Shown here: piece by piece, positions 50,960 through 60,041 of the stretch
How positions within the stretch are numbered: the first letter of the stretch is position 1
How the letters are laid out: every line of letters starts with the position of its first letter
From: VYFG01 sp965203365
Lineage (GTDB): Bacteria; Pseudomonadota; Gammaproteobacteria; Arenicellales; Poriferihabitantaceae
Direction of reading: 5' to 3'
Length of the DNA: 64,000 bases
NCBI GenBank assembly: GCA_965203365.1
Contig: OZ241878.1
Span: 2,232,001-2,296,000 of the forward strand
Notes under the pieces: generated by a model
Databases searched by the model: none
Told to the model about the DNA's origin: nothing
What the model saw: the letters and a program-made list of their open reading frames with translations, nothing else
Translations under genes and position numbers: made by a program

Positions 50960-52195
50960 CTAAAACCTTCTCCAGAACCAGTCCTTCAACCGTCCCAGCA
51001 GGGCGTTGAACCCGGATGGCTCTTGACGGATCTGGTTGACCAGATTGCGGTTGGCATGGCCGAATTGGATCAGGCCGACCCCGGTGGCATAGATCGGATT
51101 TCGGACCACCTCACTCAACGCACCGTCGTATCTCGGCACGCCTAGGCGAACCGGTAGATGAAAGATTTCTTCGGCCAGTTCCAGCATGCCCTCCATCCGG
51201 GCACTGCCACCGGTCATCACAATCCCGGAGCCAATGAGTTCTTCGAACCCGCTGCGGCGTAACTCTGCCTGGACCAGCAGCAGCAGTTCCTCCAGTCTGG
51301 GTTCGATGATTTCCGCCAGGTTCTGCCGAGATAATGTCCTGGGGGTGCGCCCCCCCATACTCGGTGTTTCCACGGTCTGGTGTTCATCTACCATCTGGGC
51401 CAATGCGCAGCCGTGCTTCTTTTTCAGTTCCTCGGCGTCGGGCGTCGGGGTGTGGAATGCCACGGCAATATCATGGGTCACCTGATCTCCGGCAATGGGA
51501 ATGACGACGGTATGCCGGATGGCTCCATTGGTAAAAATGGCGATATTGGTGGTGCCGCCGCCGATCTCGACCATGCAGACCCCGATCTCCCTTTCATCTT
51601 CGGTCAGCACCGATTCGCTGGACGCAATGGGCTCCAGAATGATGTCATCCACTTCCAGTCCGCAACGGCGCACGCATTTGATGATGTTCTGGGTGGCACT
51701 GACGGCCCCGGTGATCATATGGACCTTGACTTCCATACGGACGCCGCTCATGCCCACGGGATCGCGAATACCATCCTGACCGTCGATAATGAATTCCTGT
51801 GGCATCACATGCAGGATGCGCTGATCATTGGGGATCGCCACCGCTTTAGCGGCATCAATCACCCGGACGATATCTCCATGGGTGACTTCACCATCTCGCA
51901 CGGCGACCACCCCATGGGAGTTGAAACTGCTGACATGGGCTCCGGCGATGCCGGCATAGACCGAATAGATCTGGCACCCCGCCATCAGTTCTGCTTCCTC
52001 CACGGCTCTTTGGATCGACTGGACGGTGGATTCGATATTGGAGACCACGCCCTTGCGCAGCCCCTTGGCTGGATGATGGCCGACGCCGATCACCTCAATG
52101 TTGCCGCCATCGTTGATTTCGCCCACAATGACCAAGACCTTGGACGTGCCAATATCAATGCCGACGATTAGGTTATGATGGGATTTTCGGACCAT
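50960..52195 (-). CDS. ftsA: Cell division protein FtsA
   Basis: FtsA is an actin-like ATPase that tethers FtsZ to the membrane. The 411-residue protein opens NLIVGIDIGTSKVLVIVGEI (phosphate 1). Phosphate 2 lies in CMVEIGGGTTNIAIF and the adenosine motif in GIVMTGGSARMEGM. The C-terminal amphipathic membrane helix LLGRLKDWFWRRF is preserved. Its start lies 3 nt after the ftsQ stop. Confidence 0.97.
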   Translation of the reverse strand: MVRKSHHNLIVGIDIGTSKVLVIVGEINDGGNIEVIGVGHHPAKGLRKGVVSNIESTVQSIQRAVEEAELMAGCQIYSVYAGIAGAHVSSFNSHGVVAVRDGEVTHGDIVRVIDAAKAVAIPNDQRILHVMPQEFIIDGQDGIRDPVGMSGVRMEVKVHMITGAVSATQNIIKCVRRCGLEVDDIILEPIASSESVLTEDEREIGVCMVEIGGGTTNIAIFTNGAIRHTVVIPIAGDQVTHDIAVAFHTPTPDAEELKKKHGCALAQMVDEHQTVETPSMGGRTPRTLSRQNLAEIIEPRLEELLLLVQAELRRSGFEELIGSGIVMTGGSARMEGMLELAEEIFHLPVRLGVPRYDGALSEVVRNPIYATGVGLIQFGHANRNLVNQIRQEPSGFNALLGRLKDWFWRRF

Positions 52196-52198
52196 GGT

Positions 52199-53059
52199 TC
52201 AGTAGGATTCAGCAAGCATTGATAGCTGTTCAGGGGGGTCCGACCAGTGAATGGCAAAGCCATTCGGATAACGCAGGTCGATGGACTGCATCTGGGGGAA
52301 ATCCATAATCAGATGGCTGTTGAGTGCGTGAATCAGTCGCTGAATTCGATCCTGGGCATTGGGATCGTTCACCATCACCCTGACTTCCTTCGGGGCGGCA
52401 TCGGGTGAGGTCTCCGCCAGCAGCTCATCCGAGTGACGGGCTGTCAAACCGGCCGCCCGGGACAACGTGAGGTACCAAAGCGCCCGATCATCCAGTTCGA
52501 GCTGGTCCAATGACAGGCCTTGGCGGGCAAACAGGGGCTGCCAGTTCTGGAATGTCTCCCAAACCCTCTCCTTCGCATGCTCGGGACCCTTCAGCCTCGG
52601 TAACGGACCCACCCGGGCATCGCGAGGAAACAGGTCGCCCTGAAAATCCAGCACCCGATCCGACCCCCAAAAAGCCACCGGCTGGATTTCCTCCACATGC
52701 ACCTCCAGCGTGGACGGCCAGCGGCGGCGAATGTGGACTCGAGAAACCCCTAACTGCGACCGTACAGCGCTTTCGATCACCTCCAGGCGGGTCGAAAAGT
52801 AGTTCCCGTTGATCCGAGAGGCAACCACCGCCCGAATGCGATCCGGCTCCACCTGCTCCCATGACCCTCGCAGGGCCACCTCCCGGATCGGAAATCTTGC
52901 CGGATCCATCGCCCAGTCCAAAACGGACAGGCTGATGACCATGACCAACAGCAAAAAGACCAGCGCAACGAACCAGATCGGATGTTCGGCATCGGACCCA
53001 AGATGGAGATCCGGTCCCTCCGGCCAAATCGATGACGCGGATATCGATAGGCGGTTCAT
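52199..53059 (-). CDS. ftsQ: Cell division protein FtsQ
   Basis: FtsQ is a bitopic protein that links early and late divisome parts through FtsB/FtsL. The 286-residue protein has a short cytoplasmic part, one membrane helix (PIWFVALVFLLLVMVISLSV) and a POTRA domain (FPIREVALRGSWEQVEPDRI). The beta domain follows (VHIRRRWPSTLEVHVEEIQP, VAFWG). Its ATG overlaps the murB stop. The ddl gene often found between murB and ftsQ is absent. Confidence 0.93.
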   Translation of the reverse strand: MNRLSISASSIWPEGPDLHLGSDAEHPIWFVALVFLLLVMVISLSVLDWAMDPARFPIREVALRGSWEQVEPDRIRAVVASRINGNYFSTRLEVIESAVRSQLGVSRVHIRRRWPSTLEVHVEEIQPVAFWGSDRVLDFQGDLFPRDARVGPLPRLKGPEHAKERVWETFQNWQPLFARQGLSLDQLELDDRALWYLTLSRAAGLTARHSDELLAETSPDAAPKEVRVMVNDPNAQDRIQRLIHALNSHLIMDFPQMQSIDLRYPNGFAIHWSDPPEQLSMLAESY

Positions 53060-53976
53060 CCTGTCCTCCCGACGACCCGTACCTCGGTTTCCAGCCAGAT
53101 TCCAGTGTGCTTACGCACGGATTCACGCACTTTTCCAATCAGGATTTCGATATCCTGTGCACTGGCATGACCCTCATTGAGGATGAAGTTGGCATGTCGG
53201 GTGGACAGCCGGGCACCACCGACCGTCAGACCTTTGAGGCCCGCTTGTTCAATCGCCCGAGCGGCAAAATCGCCCGGGGGATTTCTGAAGACCGAGCCGG
53301 CACTGGCGCTTTGGATCGGCTGACGGGCGCTACGTCGTGCGAGCAGATCCTGAATTTCCCGGCGACCATCCTTCCCTTCGGCCGGCTTCAGTGCCAAGAT
53401 GCCGGACAACAGCGCCATCCCCTCGGGCAGTGCCACATGTCGATAATCATATCCGACCTCCCCTTGAGTGAAATGACTCAGGTGACCCACACGGTCCACA
53501 CATTCCACTTCCGCCACCAGCGGCCAGGTTTCCCCGCCAAACGCCCCGGCATTCATAGCCAAGGCTCCCCCAAAGGATCCCGGTACGCCCGCCAGAAATT
53601 CCGCTCCGGTCAGACCCGCCGCCACACTTTTTTTCGCCACTTTGGCACAGGTGGCGCCCGCTTCGGCATACAACCGGGTCCCGGTCCGCATCTCCACCCC
53701 GCCCAGACATTTGACCGTTTTGATCACCAAGCCGGGAATCCCCCCATCACGTACCAGGAGATTGCTACCCAACCCGAGCCAAGTCACCGGCATGTCCCGA
53801 GGCACGCGACCCATCAGATCCACGACATCCGCCTTGTCAGCTGGCAGGTAGAACCAATCCGCCGGCCCCCCCACCCGCCAACTGGTGTGTTTCGACATCA
53901 TTTCGTGGCTTCGCAGCACGCCGCGTAAACCCCGCAGGTCAAACGGCTCGCGGGATGTGACAGGGTCTACCATCAT
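53056..53976 (-). CDS. murB: UDP-N-acetylenolpyruvoylglucosamine reductase
   Basis: MurB reduces UDP-GlcNAc-enolpyruvate to UDP-MurNAc with FAD and NADPH. The start overlaps the murC TGA as ATGA; an upstream extension of 12 codons lies in murC and is rejected. FAD-binding residues are in SKHTSWRVGGPADWFYLP and WLGLGSNLLVRDGG; further sites are GVPGSFGGALAMNAGAFGGE and the catalytic serine region SASAGSVFRNP. The late ANFILNEGHASAQDI fits type II MurB. It lies between murC and ftsQ, as usual. Confidence 0.95.
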   Translation of the reverse strand: MMVDPVTSREPFDLRGLRGVLRSHEMMSKHTSWRVGGPADWFYLPADKADVVDLMGRVPRDMPVTWLGLGSNLLVRDGGIPGLVIKTVKCLGGVEMRTGTRLYAEAGATCAKVAKKSVAAGLTGAEFLAGVPGSFGGALAMNAGAFGGETWPLVAEVECVDRVGHLSHFTQGEVGYDYRHVALPEGMALLSGILALKPAEGKDGRREIQDLLARRSARQPIQSASAGSVFRNPPGDFAARAIEQAGLKGLTVGGARLSTRHANFILNEGHASAQDIEILIGKVRESVRKHTGIWLETEVRVVGRTG

Positions 53977-55376
53977 GGAGCCCCCCCGGCCTTCTCCAGT
54001 CCCTCTTGGCACAGGGTCATGGCAAACCGTCCGATATCCCCGGCCCCCAGGGTCAGCAACACATCACCCGGGCATAGAACCCGGGCCAGCAGGGCCTTGA
54101 GTTCCATGAAATCCGGCACAAACACCACCTCACTGCCTCGCTGGCGAATGGCTTGGCACAGCGACCACCCGTCCGCTTCGCGGATAGGCGTCTCGCCGGC
54201 CGGATAAACGTCCATCACGAACAGCGGATCCAGTTCCGAGAGCAACTGAACAAACTGGTCGAACAGGTCGCGCGTCCTGGAATAACGGTGGGGTTGGAAC
54301 ACCGTCACGATTCTGCGTTCTGGCCAGCAGCACCGGGTGGCTTTCAGGGTGGCTCGGATTTCCTTGGGATGGTGGGCATAATCATCCACCATCTCCACCT
54401 CCCCACCAGGCCACTTCAAGGGGCCCATCACCTGAAACCGACGGTCAATGCCCTCGAACTCCGCCAGCGCCCGGCGCACAGGTTCCATCCCGATCTGGAG
54501 CGAGCTGGCCAGGGTGATGGCGGCGAGCGCATTTTGCACATTGTGCTCTCCCGGCATACTGAGACAGAACTCGCCGAGGGAGCCTTGGGGAGACTCGACC
54601 GCGAACCGGCTGTTGTGCCCGTGAAATTGCAGGTCGGTGGCGCGATAATCCGCTCCGGCTCCCAGCCCATAGCTCAGATGGCGCCGCGTCAGTTCGTTGG
54701 GCAGCTTCCGAACTTCCACGTCATCGAAACACAGGACCGCCAGACCGTAGAACGGGAGATTATGCAAAAAGGCGAGGTAGGTCCGCCGGAGCCGCTCCGC
54801 ATCCCCCCCGTACGCCTCCATGTGATCATCGTCGATGTTGGTGATCACCGCCATCTGTGGTTGCAGGTGCAGGAACGACGCATCGCTCTCATCCGCTTCC
54901 GCCACCAGATACTCGCCGCGCCCCAGGCGGGCACTCGTCCGGGCGCTGTTCACCACACCGCCGATGACGAAAGTCGGGTCCAGTCCGGCGGCGGCCAGCA
55001 CCGCAGACACCAGACTGGTCGTGGTGGTTTTACCGTGGGTGCCCGCAATCGCGATTCCCCGACGAAATCGCATCAATTCGGCCAACATCTCCGCTCGCTG
55101 GACCACTGGAATGTGATGCTGATGGGCGGCCCGGACCTCCACATTGTCGTGTCTCACGGCCGAAGAGGTGACCACCACATCCGCGCCTTCGATGTTCGCT
55201 GCATCGTGACCGATCTGAATGCTCGCCCCAGTTCGAGCCAGACGGTCCACGTTCACATTGCGGAGGCGGTCAGATCCAGAGACCGTGAACCCTTCCCCGA
55301 TCAACACTTCCGCGATACCGCTCATGCCGATTCCCCCAATGCCCACGAAATGGATTTTGCGAACAAATTCACGCAT
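53973..55376 (-). CDS. murC: UDP-N-acetylmuramate–L-alanine ligase
   Basis: MurC adds L-alanine to UDP-MurNAc. The start MREFVRKIHFVGIGGIGMSG gives 467 residues and overlaps murG by 8 nt; a longer open frame upstream is inside murG. The ATP-binding motif is IAGTHGKTTTTSLVSAVL, followed by YLVAEADESDASFLHL and NIDDDHMEAYGG. The C-terminal domain has VDDYAHHPKEIRATLKA and FQPHRYSRTRDL. Confidence 0.96.
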   Translation of the reverse strand: MREFVRKIHFVGIGGIGMSGIAEVLIGEGFTVSGSDRLRNVNVDRLARTGASIQIGHDAANIEGADVVVTSSAVRHDNVEVRAAHQHHIPVVQRAEMLAELMRFRRGIAIAGTHGKTTTTSLVSAVLAAAGLDPTFVIGGVVNSARTSARLGRGEYLVAEADESDASFLHLQPQMAVITNIDDDHMEAYGGDAERLRRTYLAFLHNLPFYGLAVLCFDDVEVRKLPNELTRRHLSYGLGAGADYRATDLQFHGHNSRFAVESPQGSLGEFCLSMPGEHNVQNALAAITLASSLQIGMEPVRRALAEFEGIDRRFQVMGPLKWPGGEVEMVDDYAHHPKEIRATLKATRCCWPERRIVTVFQPHRYSRTRDLFDQFVQLLSELDPLFVMDVYPAGETPIREADGWSLCQAIRQRGSEVVFVPDFMELKALLARVLCPGDVLLTLGAGDIGRFAMTLCQEGLEKAGGAP

Positions 55377-56442
55377 GAGCCAACTCGACACAGAGGTCGG
55401 CCACGCGCTCGGCCGCATCCGGTTTCGCCAAGGCACGGGCTTTGTTCGCCATCGCCACCAGATGGGACCGGTCCGCCCCCAACCCGGCCAGATCCGTCAG
55501 CCAGCTGCCGGTAGGCAGGGCCGACTCCGGTACCAGGAAAGCCGCTCCCGCACCCGTGAGATATTCCGCATTGCGCGTCTGGTGATCACTCACCGCATGT
55601 GGATAGGGCACCAGGAACGCTACACTCCCCGAAGCGCACAGTTCGGCCACGGTCATGGCGCCGGCACGACAGATCACCACGTCGGACCACGCATACGCGT
55701 CCGCCATATCGGCGATAAAACCCGATACCTCTGCCTGGATGCCGGCGTTCCGGTAGTCCGTTCGGACCCGGTCGGCGTCTTGCCCCGGCCCCACCTGGTG
55801 ACGTACGGTGATCGGGAATGCCATCTTCCCCGCCAGCAGCGCCGGCAGTTCCCGGTTGAACACCCGAGCCCCTTGGCTGCCCCCCACCACGAGGATCCGA
55901 AAGTCCCCTCTTCGCCCAAGCAGGCGGACCGATGGAGGATCAATAGCGGCCATCTCCGGGGATACGGGATTGCCGATCCAGATGCCATCGACCAGCCCCT
56001 CGACTTGGGGAAACCCGGTCAATATCCGGTGCGCCATTCGGGCCAGCCATCGGTTCGTCAGGCCCGCCACTGCGTTTTGCTCATGCAGCACCAGCGGCTT
56101 GCGCAGGCACCCCGCCACCAGCCCTCCCGGACCCGAGACAAACCCCCCCATGCCCAGCAGGACATCCGGGTTTTGCCGAAGCACGATCCATCCGGCCCGC
56201 AGGCAGGCCGCCAAGAGGACGAAGGGCAGGATCAGCTGACGGACGGGGCCCTTTCCCCGCAGCCCCAGAATGTGGATGGTCTCCATCTCAAACCCTGCGG
56301 CGGCAGCCACTTGTGACTCCAAGCCGCGCGCAGTGCCCATCCAGCGCACCTCCACCCCGCGTTCCCGCAGGCACTTGGCCACCGCCAGGGCTGGCATCAC
56401 ATGCCCTCCGGTTCCTCCGGCCATGACCATGATCCGGCTCAT
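55369..56442 (-). CDS. murG: UDP-GlcNAc:lipid I transferase MurG
   Basis: MurG makes lipid II on the inner face of the inner membrane. The start MSRIMVMAGGTGGHVMPALA gives 357 residues and forms ATGA with the ftsW stop; upstream sequence is ftsW. Donor-side motifs are VVGGSQGARVFNRELPALL and VICRAGAMTVAELCASG; LLGMGGFVSGPGG and LVLHEQNAVAGLTNR complete the GT-B fold signature. Confidence 0.96.
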   Translation of the reverse strand: MSRIMVMAGGTGGHVMPALAVAKCLRERGVEVRWMGTARGLESQVAAAAGFEMETIHILGLRGKGPVRQLILPFVLLAACLRAGWIVLRQNPDVLLGMGGFVSGPGGLVAGCLRKPLVLHEQNAVAGLTNRWLARMAHRILTGFPQVEGLVDGIWIGNPVSPEMAAIDPPSVRLLGRRGDFRILVVGGSQGARVFNRELPALLAGKMAFPITVRHQVGPGQDADRVRTDYRNAGIQAEVSGFIADMADAYAWSDVVICRAGAMTVAELCASGSVAFLVPYPHAVSDHQTRNAEYLTGAGAAFLVPESALPTGSWLTDLAGLGADRSHLVAMANKARALAKPDAAERVADLCVELAHA

Positions 56443-57596
56443 CGGCCTTTCCCCGGCCCGAGACGGCACTGCCCGTCCACGGCCAGCAGCAGCCCCACTG
56501 CCAGCAGCGAGGCCATCATGCTGTTGCCCCCATAGCTCATCAATGGCAAGGTCAGCCCCTTGGTGGGCAACAAGCCCGTATTGACGGCAAGATGGACCGA
56601 GGCCTGGAGACAAAGCGACAGACCCACGCCCTGAGCAAGAAAGGCCGCAAATCGCTGTCCCCGGTCCATCGCCCGACGGGCGATGGCAAACGAGCGCCAG
56701 AGAATCACCGCAAACAGGCCAATCACGCTAAAGATGGCCACCGCCCCCAATTCCTCACCGATCACGGCAATCAAAAAATCGTTTCCCGTATGGGGCAGAT
56801 AGAACAGTTTCTGGATGCTGTTGCCCAGACCCGTCCCCAACCATTCTCCCCGACCAATCGCGATCAACGCCTGGGTCAACTGGAAACCCGATCCGAACGG
56901 ATCGGCCCAGGGGTCCTGATAACTCAGCAGCCGCTGCACCCGATAGGGCTCGGTCCACAGCACGGTGGTCAGGAGCACCACCGCCACACCGATGCCAAAC
57001 GTGAAATGCGAAAACCGCACGCCCGCCAGGAAATTCATCGCAGCCACCGTAGCCACCAACACCACCGTGGTCCCGAAATCCGGCTGCAGCAGCAACAACA
57101 GGCCAATCATGCCCAACACTATGCCCACATTGATGAACCCCACCTTGAACCGATGCAGATCATCCTTCTTGCGGGCCAGATAGTCGGCGAAATAAATCAG
57201 GGCGGCCACTTTCATGAATTCCGATGGCTGCACGCTGATGCCCGCGATGTCATACCACCGCAGGCTGCCGTTCACCTCCTTGCCGAGTCCCGGAATGAAC
57301 AGCAGTGTCAGCGCAAACAGCCCGACCAGCAGGATCATTCGGGCGTGGTACTGAACCCACTCCAAGGGCAGGCGGATCGCCCCCACCAGCAGGATTCCCC
57401 CGATGGCGATATGGGCGAGATGACGGATTAGTCGGTTGGTGCTGAGTGCCAGCGTTTCACTGTTCGACGCCACCGTGGCAGAGAACACCATCACCGCGCC
57501 CAGGCATAGCAGACTGAGAATCGACAAAACCAGGACACCGTCCGGGCCCTCGACCTCGCTGACCGATACTGGGGAGGGGGTCATCGGAGGGGTCAT
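56439..57596 (-). CDS. ftsW: Lipid II polymerase FtsW
   Basis: FtsW is the SEDS-family glycosyltransferase that works with FtsI at the septum. The 385-residue protein has about ten membrane helices. Signatures are GKEVNGSLRWYDIAGISVQP followed by SEFMKVA, LLLQPDFGTTVVLV, the large loop GSGFQLTQALIAIGRGEW, and the end GLTLPLMSYGGNSMM. An internal ATG four codons in is an alternative start. The gap after it to murD is only 4 nt. Confidence 0.95.
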   Translation of the reverse strand: MTPPMTPSPVSVSEVEGPDGVLVLSILSLLCLGAVMVFSATVASNSETLALSTNRLIRHLAHIAIGGILLVGAIRLPLEWVQYHARMILLVGLFALTLLFIPGLGKEVNGSLRWYDIAGISVQPSEFMKVAALIYFADYLARKKDDLHRFKVGFINVGIVLGMIGLLLLLQPDFGTTVVLVATVAAMNFLAGVRFSHFTFGIGVAVVLLTTVLWTEPYRVQRLLSYQDPWADPFGSGFQLTQALIAIGRGEWLGTGLGNSIQKLFYLPHTGNDFLIAVIGEELGAVAIFSVIGLFAVILWRSFAIARRAMDRGQRFAAFLAQGVGLSLCLQASVHLAVNTGLLPTKGLTLPLMSYGGNSMMASLLAVGLLLAVDGQCRLGPGKGR

Positions 57597-57600
57597 CCCA

Positions 57601-58959
57601 TTACCTCTTCCCGGCCGGCTGGGGCCGTGACGGCATCTCTTCGGTCACCAAACGACGGAAGCATTCTCCGCGATGGACATAACTGTCGAACATGTCGAAG
57701 CTGGCACAGGCCGGGGAAAAGAGCACCGTGTCGCCCGGCCGACTGATGTGCCGTGCCTGCGCGACGGCCTCGGTTAGCGAGGATTGGCACCAGGTCCGCA
57801 CGACAGGCCCGAGTACGTGTCGGATCCGGTCGGTGGCCTCGCCGATCAGGATCACCCCGCGCACCCCCGCATCCATGACCTCTCGCAGTGGGGTGAAATC
57901 CGCTCCCTTTCCCTGACCGCCCGCAATCAGCACCAAGGGCCGGTCCGCCCCTCGAATCGCCGCCAAGGTGGCCCCGACATTCGTTCCCTTGGAATCATTG
58001 ATCCAGTGAATGCCATCCTGGGTCGGGACCCGCTCACAGCGGTGGGGCAATCCCTCCCAGGCCAATCCGCATTTCATCCGCTCGGGCGTCAAGGGATGGC
58101 TGGCACTTCGCCGGGCCGCGGCCACCAGCGCCAGGGCCGCCAGCATATTGGACAGGTTTTGTTCGCCCGGGAGCGTCAAGGCCGACGTCGGAGCCAAGGG
58201 GCGGTCGCCCCAAGCCAGCCATCGCCCATCCCGTCGGGGCAGTACGCCAAAGTCCCCGTCGTCAGGACAGTCAAGGCCAAAGGTCATGTCCGACTCGCGA
58301 CGCACACTGTCCACGAGGGCTGGCTCATCCCGATTGAACACCCGGCAGGTGGAATGGTGGTGGATGCGAAGTTTCGCTGAACGGTACTCGTCCATGTCCT
58401 GATAGCGGTCCATGTGATCCTCGCTGAGGTTCAACACCACCGAAGCGGCCGGCCGCAAGCTGTGCGTGGTCTCCAGCTGAAAACTGGACAGCTCGAGCAC
58501 GTAGAAGTCCGGCACCGTCTCGTTCAACAGGTCCAGGGCTGGTGGTCCGAGATTGCCCCCGGCCAGCGCCGTGGTCCCATCACAGTCGAGCATTCGCTGG
58601 ACCAGCATGGTCACCGTGGATTTGCCGTTGGATCCGGTGACCGCCACGACCGGGGCGGTCGCCTCACGGGCGAACAGTTCAATATCGCCCTGAACCTCAT
58701 GACCCGGCACCACCACGCCGGGACTCGCCACAATGCGCACGTAGTCCTGAGCGTTGATTCCGTCATTCAGGTCCAGGAACGGCACTTCCGGATAGGTGGC
58801 AGACAACGCCTTCAGGCCAGGGGGACTGGGCCGCGAATCCATCACGACCACCGCCTGCCCCCGGCCCTTCAAAAAGCGCACCACCGACCAGCCGGTCACG
58901 CCCAGCCCGACGACCAACGTGGGTCGGGGATCCAAAGACCGGGACGCGACCGCCCGCAT
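57601..58959 (-). CDS. murD: UDP-MurNAc-L-alanine–D-glutamate ligase
   Basis: MurD adds D-glutamate. The 452-residue protein begins with the UDP-binding segment TLVVGLGVTGWSVVRFLKGR, then ATP-binding VTGSNGKSTVTMLVQRML, LSSFQLETTHSLRP and LNLSEDHMDRYQ. The C-terminal domain contains WINDSKGTNVGATLAAI and LIAGGQGKGADFTPL. Its ATG shares one base with the mraY stop (TGATG). Confidence 0.96.
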   Translation of the reverse strand: MRAVASRSLDPRPTLVVGLGVTGWSVVRFLKGRGQAVVVMDSRPSPPGLKALSATYPEVPFLDLNDGINAQDYVRIVASPGVVVPGHEVQGDIELFAREATAPVVAVTGSNGKSTVTMLVQRMLDCDGTTALAGGNLGPPALDLLNETVPDFYVLELSSFQLETTHSLRPAASVVLNLSEDHMDRYQDMDEYRSAKLRIHHHSTCRVFNRDEPALVDSVRRESDMTFGLDCPDDGDFGVLPRRDGRWLAWGDRPLAPTSALTLPGEQNLSNMLAALALVAAARRSASHPLTPERMKCGLAWEGLPHRCERVPTQDGIHWINDSKGTNVGATLAAIRGADRPLVLIAGGQGKGADFTPLREVMDAGVRGVILIGEATDRIRHVLGPVVRTWCQSSLTEAVAQARHISRPGDTVLFSPACASFDMFDSYVHRGECFRRLVTEEMPSRPQPAGKR

Positions 58960-60041
58960 CAGCGCACCTTGAGAGTGGCCAGCCCGATCAGAACCAACAT
59001 CAGGCTGATGATCCAGAACCGCACGATGACCCGGGGTTCGGGCCAGCCCTTGAGTTCAAAATGATGATGCAATGGTGCCATCCGGAAGATCCGGCGACCC
59101 ACCAGTCGGTAGGATGCGACCTGAAGGATCACGGAAACCGTTTCCATCACGAAGATCCCGCCCATGATCATGAGCACGATTTCCTGGCGCACGATGACCG
59201 CGACGACCCCGATGGCCGCGCCCAGCGACAGGGCACCAATATCGCCCATGAACACTTGGGCGGGATAGGTATTGAACCAGAGAAAGCCGAGGCCGGCCCC
59301 CACCAGGGTCGAACAGAACACCAGTACCTCGCCCGCGCCGACGATATACGGAATCCCCAAGTAGTCCGAATAGATCGAGTTGCCGCTGGCGTAAGCGAAA
59401 ATCCCCAGTGCCCCCGCCACCATGACCGTAGGCATGATCGCCAGACCATCCAGGCCGTCCGTCAGGTTGATTGCGTTGCTGGTACCGACAATGACGAACC
59501 AGGCCAGCACGATAAACCCCATCCCGAGCGCGATCGACACATCCTTGAACAAGGGGACCAGCAAAGCCGTTTCCGCGGGGGATTCAGCGTGGAAAAAAAG
59601 GAAACAGGCCGCGCCCAGGCCAACCAGCGTCTGGGCCAGGAACTTGTTGCGCACCCCCATACCCCGGGGATTCTTGTCAATGAGCTTGCGATAGTCATCA
59701 ATCCAGCCGATCAGCCCGAACAGCGCTGTGGTGAGCAGGGTCACCCACACGAACCGGTTGCCGATATCCGCCCACAGCAACGTGGAGACCACCACCGAGA
59801 TCAAGATGAGCAAGCCTCCCATGGTCGGGGTGCCGACCTTGGCGAAATGGGCGGGTGGTCCATCATCCCGGACGATCTGGCCGATCTGATATTCATTCAG
59901 CTTGCGGATCATGGCGGGACCGAAAATGAAGAAAATGCTGAGGGAGGTCAGCACGCCACAGATGCCCCTGAGGGTCAGATAACGGAACACATTGAATCCG
60001 CTGTGATACTGTGACAACCATTCGAAGAGCCAGATCAACAT
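58959..60041 (-). CDS. mraY: Phospho-MurNAc-pentapeptide transferase MraY
   Basis: MraY transfers phospho-MurNAc-pentapeptide to undecaprenyl phosphate, making lipid I. The 360-residue polytopic protein has the conserved loops DDGPPAHFAKVGTPTMGGLL, IGWIDDYRKLIDKNPRGM, INLTDGLDGLAIMP and APLHHHFELKGWPEPRVIVR. Its start overlaps the murF stop by 7 nt. Confidence 0.97.
   Translation of the reverse strand: MLIWLFEWLSQYHSGFNVFRYLTLRGICGVLTSLSIFFIFGPAMIRKLNEYQIGQIVRDDGPPAHFAKVGTPTMGGLLILISVVVSTLLWADIGNRFVWVTLLTTALFGLIGWIDDYRKLIDKNPRGMGVRNKFLAQTLVGLGAACFLFFHAESPAETALLVPLFKDVSIALGMGFIVLAWFVIVGTSNAINLTDGLDGLAIMPTVMVAGALGIFAYASGNSIYSDYLGIPYIVGAGEVLVFCSTLVGAGLGFLWFNTYPAQVFMGDIGALSLGAAIGVVAVIVRQEIVLMIMGGIFVMETVSVILQVASYRLVGRRIFRMAPLHHHFELKGWPEPRVIVRFWIISLMLVLIGLATLKVR

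Noticed and set aside
54153..55514. 453-codon plus-strand frame opposite murC
   Set aside because: The minus strand carries unmistakable MurC; the plus frame has no motif and is a codon-bias shadow. The same holds for long frames opposite murE, murF, mraY and hppA.
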